DNA of 7,410 bases. Source: Bacteroidota bacterium (lineage in GTDB: Bacteria > Bacteroidota > Bacteroidia > Chitinophagales > Chitinophagaceae). The translations under genes were made by a program, and so were the position numbers. The stretch lies in NCBI GenBank assembly GCA_026391115.1, contig JAPLER010000040.1, positions 1 through 7,410 on the forward strand, in the 5' to 3' direction. Under the pieces are notes generated by a model. It ran no database searches and was not told the origin of the DNA. It saw nothing but the letters and a program-made list of their open reading frames with translations. Position 1 is the first letter of the stretch; each line of letters starts with the position of its first letter. This document shows, piece after piece, positions 6,599-7,410 of this stretch.

Positions 6599-6606
6599 TA
6601 CATTTG
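6599..6606 (+). promoter_or_regulatory. Candidate -7 promoter box for the deoxyhypusine-synthase-like gene
   Basis: TACATTTG is an exact match to TAnnTTTG. With transcription starting a few bases downstream, the leader would be about 11-13 nt of A/T sequence (ending AAATTTATT before the ATG) with no Shine-Dalgarno, which is usual in Bacteroidota. The -33 region has no TTG at 17-21 nt; an ATG at 6578-6580 is the closest. Confidence 0.42.
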
Positions 6607-6623
6607 CCCATTAAAAATTTATT

Positions 6624-7410
6624 ATGAGTAAAGGTCCTATTTCAAATTTTATAGAACATCATTATCGTCATTTTAATGCAGCTGCTTTAATGGATGCTGC
6701 AAAAGGTTATGAAACACATTTAATTGAAGGAGGTAAAATGATGGTAACACTTGCTGGTGCTATGAGTACAGCTGAATTGGGAATAAGTTTTGCCGAAATG
6801 ATTCGTCAAGGAAAGGTTGATATTATCAGTTGCACTGGTGCAAATTTGGAAGAAGATGTGATGAATTTGGTTGCACATTCTCACTATAAAAGAGTGCCAA
6901 ATTATAGAGATTTAACACCGCAAGATGAGTGGGATTTATTAGAAAATCACTACAATCGTGTTACAGATACTTGTATTCCAGAAGAAGAAGCATTTCGTCG
7001 TTTGCAAAAGCATTTAGTGAAACAATGGAAAGATGCTGCTGCTGCTGGAGAAAGATATTTTCCTCACGAATTTTTATATAAAACTGTTTTAAGTGGAGAG
7101 CTTGAGCAGTATTATGAAATTGATAAAAAAGATAGTTGGATTGTTGCTGCTGCCGAAAAAAATATTCCAATTGTTTGCCCAGGATGGGAGGACAGTACTA
7201 CAGGAAACATCTTTGCAAGCTATGTTATCAAGGGTGAATTAAAAGCGGACCTTGTAAAAAGTGGTATTGAGTATATGGTTTGGTTAACAGAATGGTATCG
7301 TGCAAATAGTGCTGGAAAAGGTGTTGGATTTTTTCAAATTGGTGGTGGTATTGCTGGCGATTTTCCAATTTGTGTAGTGCCAATGATGTATCAGGATTTA
7401 GAGTGGCACG
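6624..7410 (+). CDS. Deoxyhypusine-synthase-like protein (3' truncated by the window edge)
   Basis: The frame is open from the ATG at 6624 to the last base, giving 262 residues without a stop. The start MSKGPISNFIEHHYRHFNAA matches the bacterial deoxyhypusine-synthase-like family. Conserved blocks are TLAGAMSTAELG (42-53), SCTGANLEED (69-78; NAD-site type), NRVTDTCIPEEE (111-122), GERYFPHEF (142-150), PGWEDSTTGN (186-195) and GFFQIGGGIAGDF (235-247). True deoxyhypusine synthase transfers the aminobutyl group of spermidine to eIF5A, which bacteria lack, so bacterial members more likely act on polyamines or related amines (inference). Eukaryotic enzymes have GGGxxKHH at the glycine motif; here it is GGGIAGDF, so that Lys-His pair is absent. 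The catalytic lysine (in a WGK motif) would lie beyond the window. Family members run to about 320 residues or more, so roughly 60 are missing. In Bacteroidota such genes often sit near arginine decarboxylase and agmatinase genes, which may follow to the right. Confidence 0.87.
   Translation, partial: MSKGPISNFIEHHYRHFNAAALMDAAKGYETHLIEGGKMMVTLAGAMSTAELGISFAEMIRQGKVDIISCTGANLEEDVMNLVAHSHYKRVPNYRDLTPQDEWDLLENHYNRVTDTCIPEEEAFRRLQKHLVKQWKDAAAAGERYFPHEFLYKTVLSGELEQYYEIDKKDSWIVAAAEKNIPIVCPGWEDSTTGNIFASYVIKGELKADLVKSGIEYMVWLTEWYRANSAGKGVGFFQIGGGIAGDFPICVVPMMYQDLEWH

Larger units (their letters stand above)
6430..6623. promoter_or_regulatory. Divergent intergenic region between pdxA and the deoxyhypusine-synthase-like gene
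   Basis: This 194-bp A/T-rich gap between divergent starts must carry promoters for both genes. Rightward, TACATTTG at 6599-6606 is an exact TAnnTTTG box, 17 bp before the ATG at 6624, with no good TTG at the -33 distance. Leftward, on the minus strand, TATCTTTA (6438-6445) matches seven of eight positions, also without a clear -33. No convincing operator palindrome, riboswitch fold or ORF longer than about 20 codons was seen in the middle. Confidence 0.45.

Noticed and set aside
7035..7046. Four tandem GCT codons (possible microsatellite)
   Set aside because: Encodes an AAAA run in a helical part of the protein; too short to be a phase-variable repeat and a multiple of three.
6961..7170. 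69-codon open frame on the - strand, rich in Gln
   Set aside because: It is the complement of the deoxyhypusine-synthase-like gene; the Gln runs mirror GCT (Ala) and GAA-type codons of the real frame.

Overview
The window is strongly A+T-rich and looks like chromosomal DNA of a Bacteroidota bacterium, probably near the Chitinophagia/Saprospiria side (lineage is inference). Four things point there: a TonB-receptor-type beta-barrel tail, a Bacteroidota-specific tandem-HU (CCDC81-like) membrane protein, an UpxY-like NusG paralogue, and TAnnTTTG promoter boxes in place of recognisable Shine-Dalgarno sites.

Layout, left to right. Positions 1-972 (+) are the C-terminal part of an outer-membrane beta-barrel protein whose start lies outside the window. 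Positions 988-1572 (+) encode a small tandem HU-fold protein with a C-terminal membrane anchor, closed by a perfect hairpin terminator. Positions 1645-2544 (+) encode a zinc-ribbon class I methyltransferase. Positions 2608-5325 (+) hold a close-packed set of three genes: an UpxY/RfaH-like NusG paralogue, a CpsB/CapC-type PHP phosphatase, and a beta-CASP metallo-beta-lactamase ribonuclease-like protein. pdxA (5347-6429, -) converges on that set with only 21 bp between the stop codons. From 6624 (+) a deoxyhypusine-synthase-like gene runs off the right edge. It is divergent from pdxA across a 194-bp intergenic region.

How the genes may fit together. The antiterminator paralogue and the PHP phosphatase belong to families normally found at the head of capsule or exopolysaccharide operons, and the zinc-ribbon methyltransferase is of a type common in glycan loci. 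No glycosyltransferase, flippase, polymerase or Wzc-like kinase is present here, so they look like a regulatory pair separated from the biosynthetic genes they serve. The other genes are housekeeping or metabolic: RNA processing, pyridoxal-phosphate synthesis and polyamine-type chemistry.

I see no mobile element, CRISPR array, tRNA or rRNA. No clearly new multi-gene system is evident. The points most worth a second look are the detached antiterminator/phosphatase pair, the tail-anchored tandem-HU protein without a SPOR domain, and the divergent active-site region of the deoxyhypusine-synthase-like enzyme.
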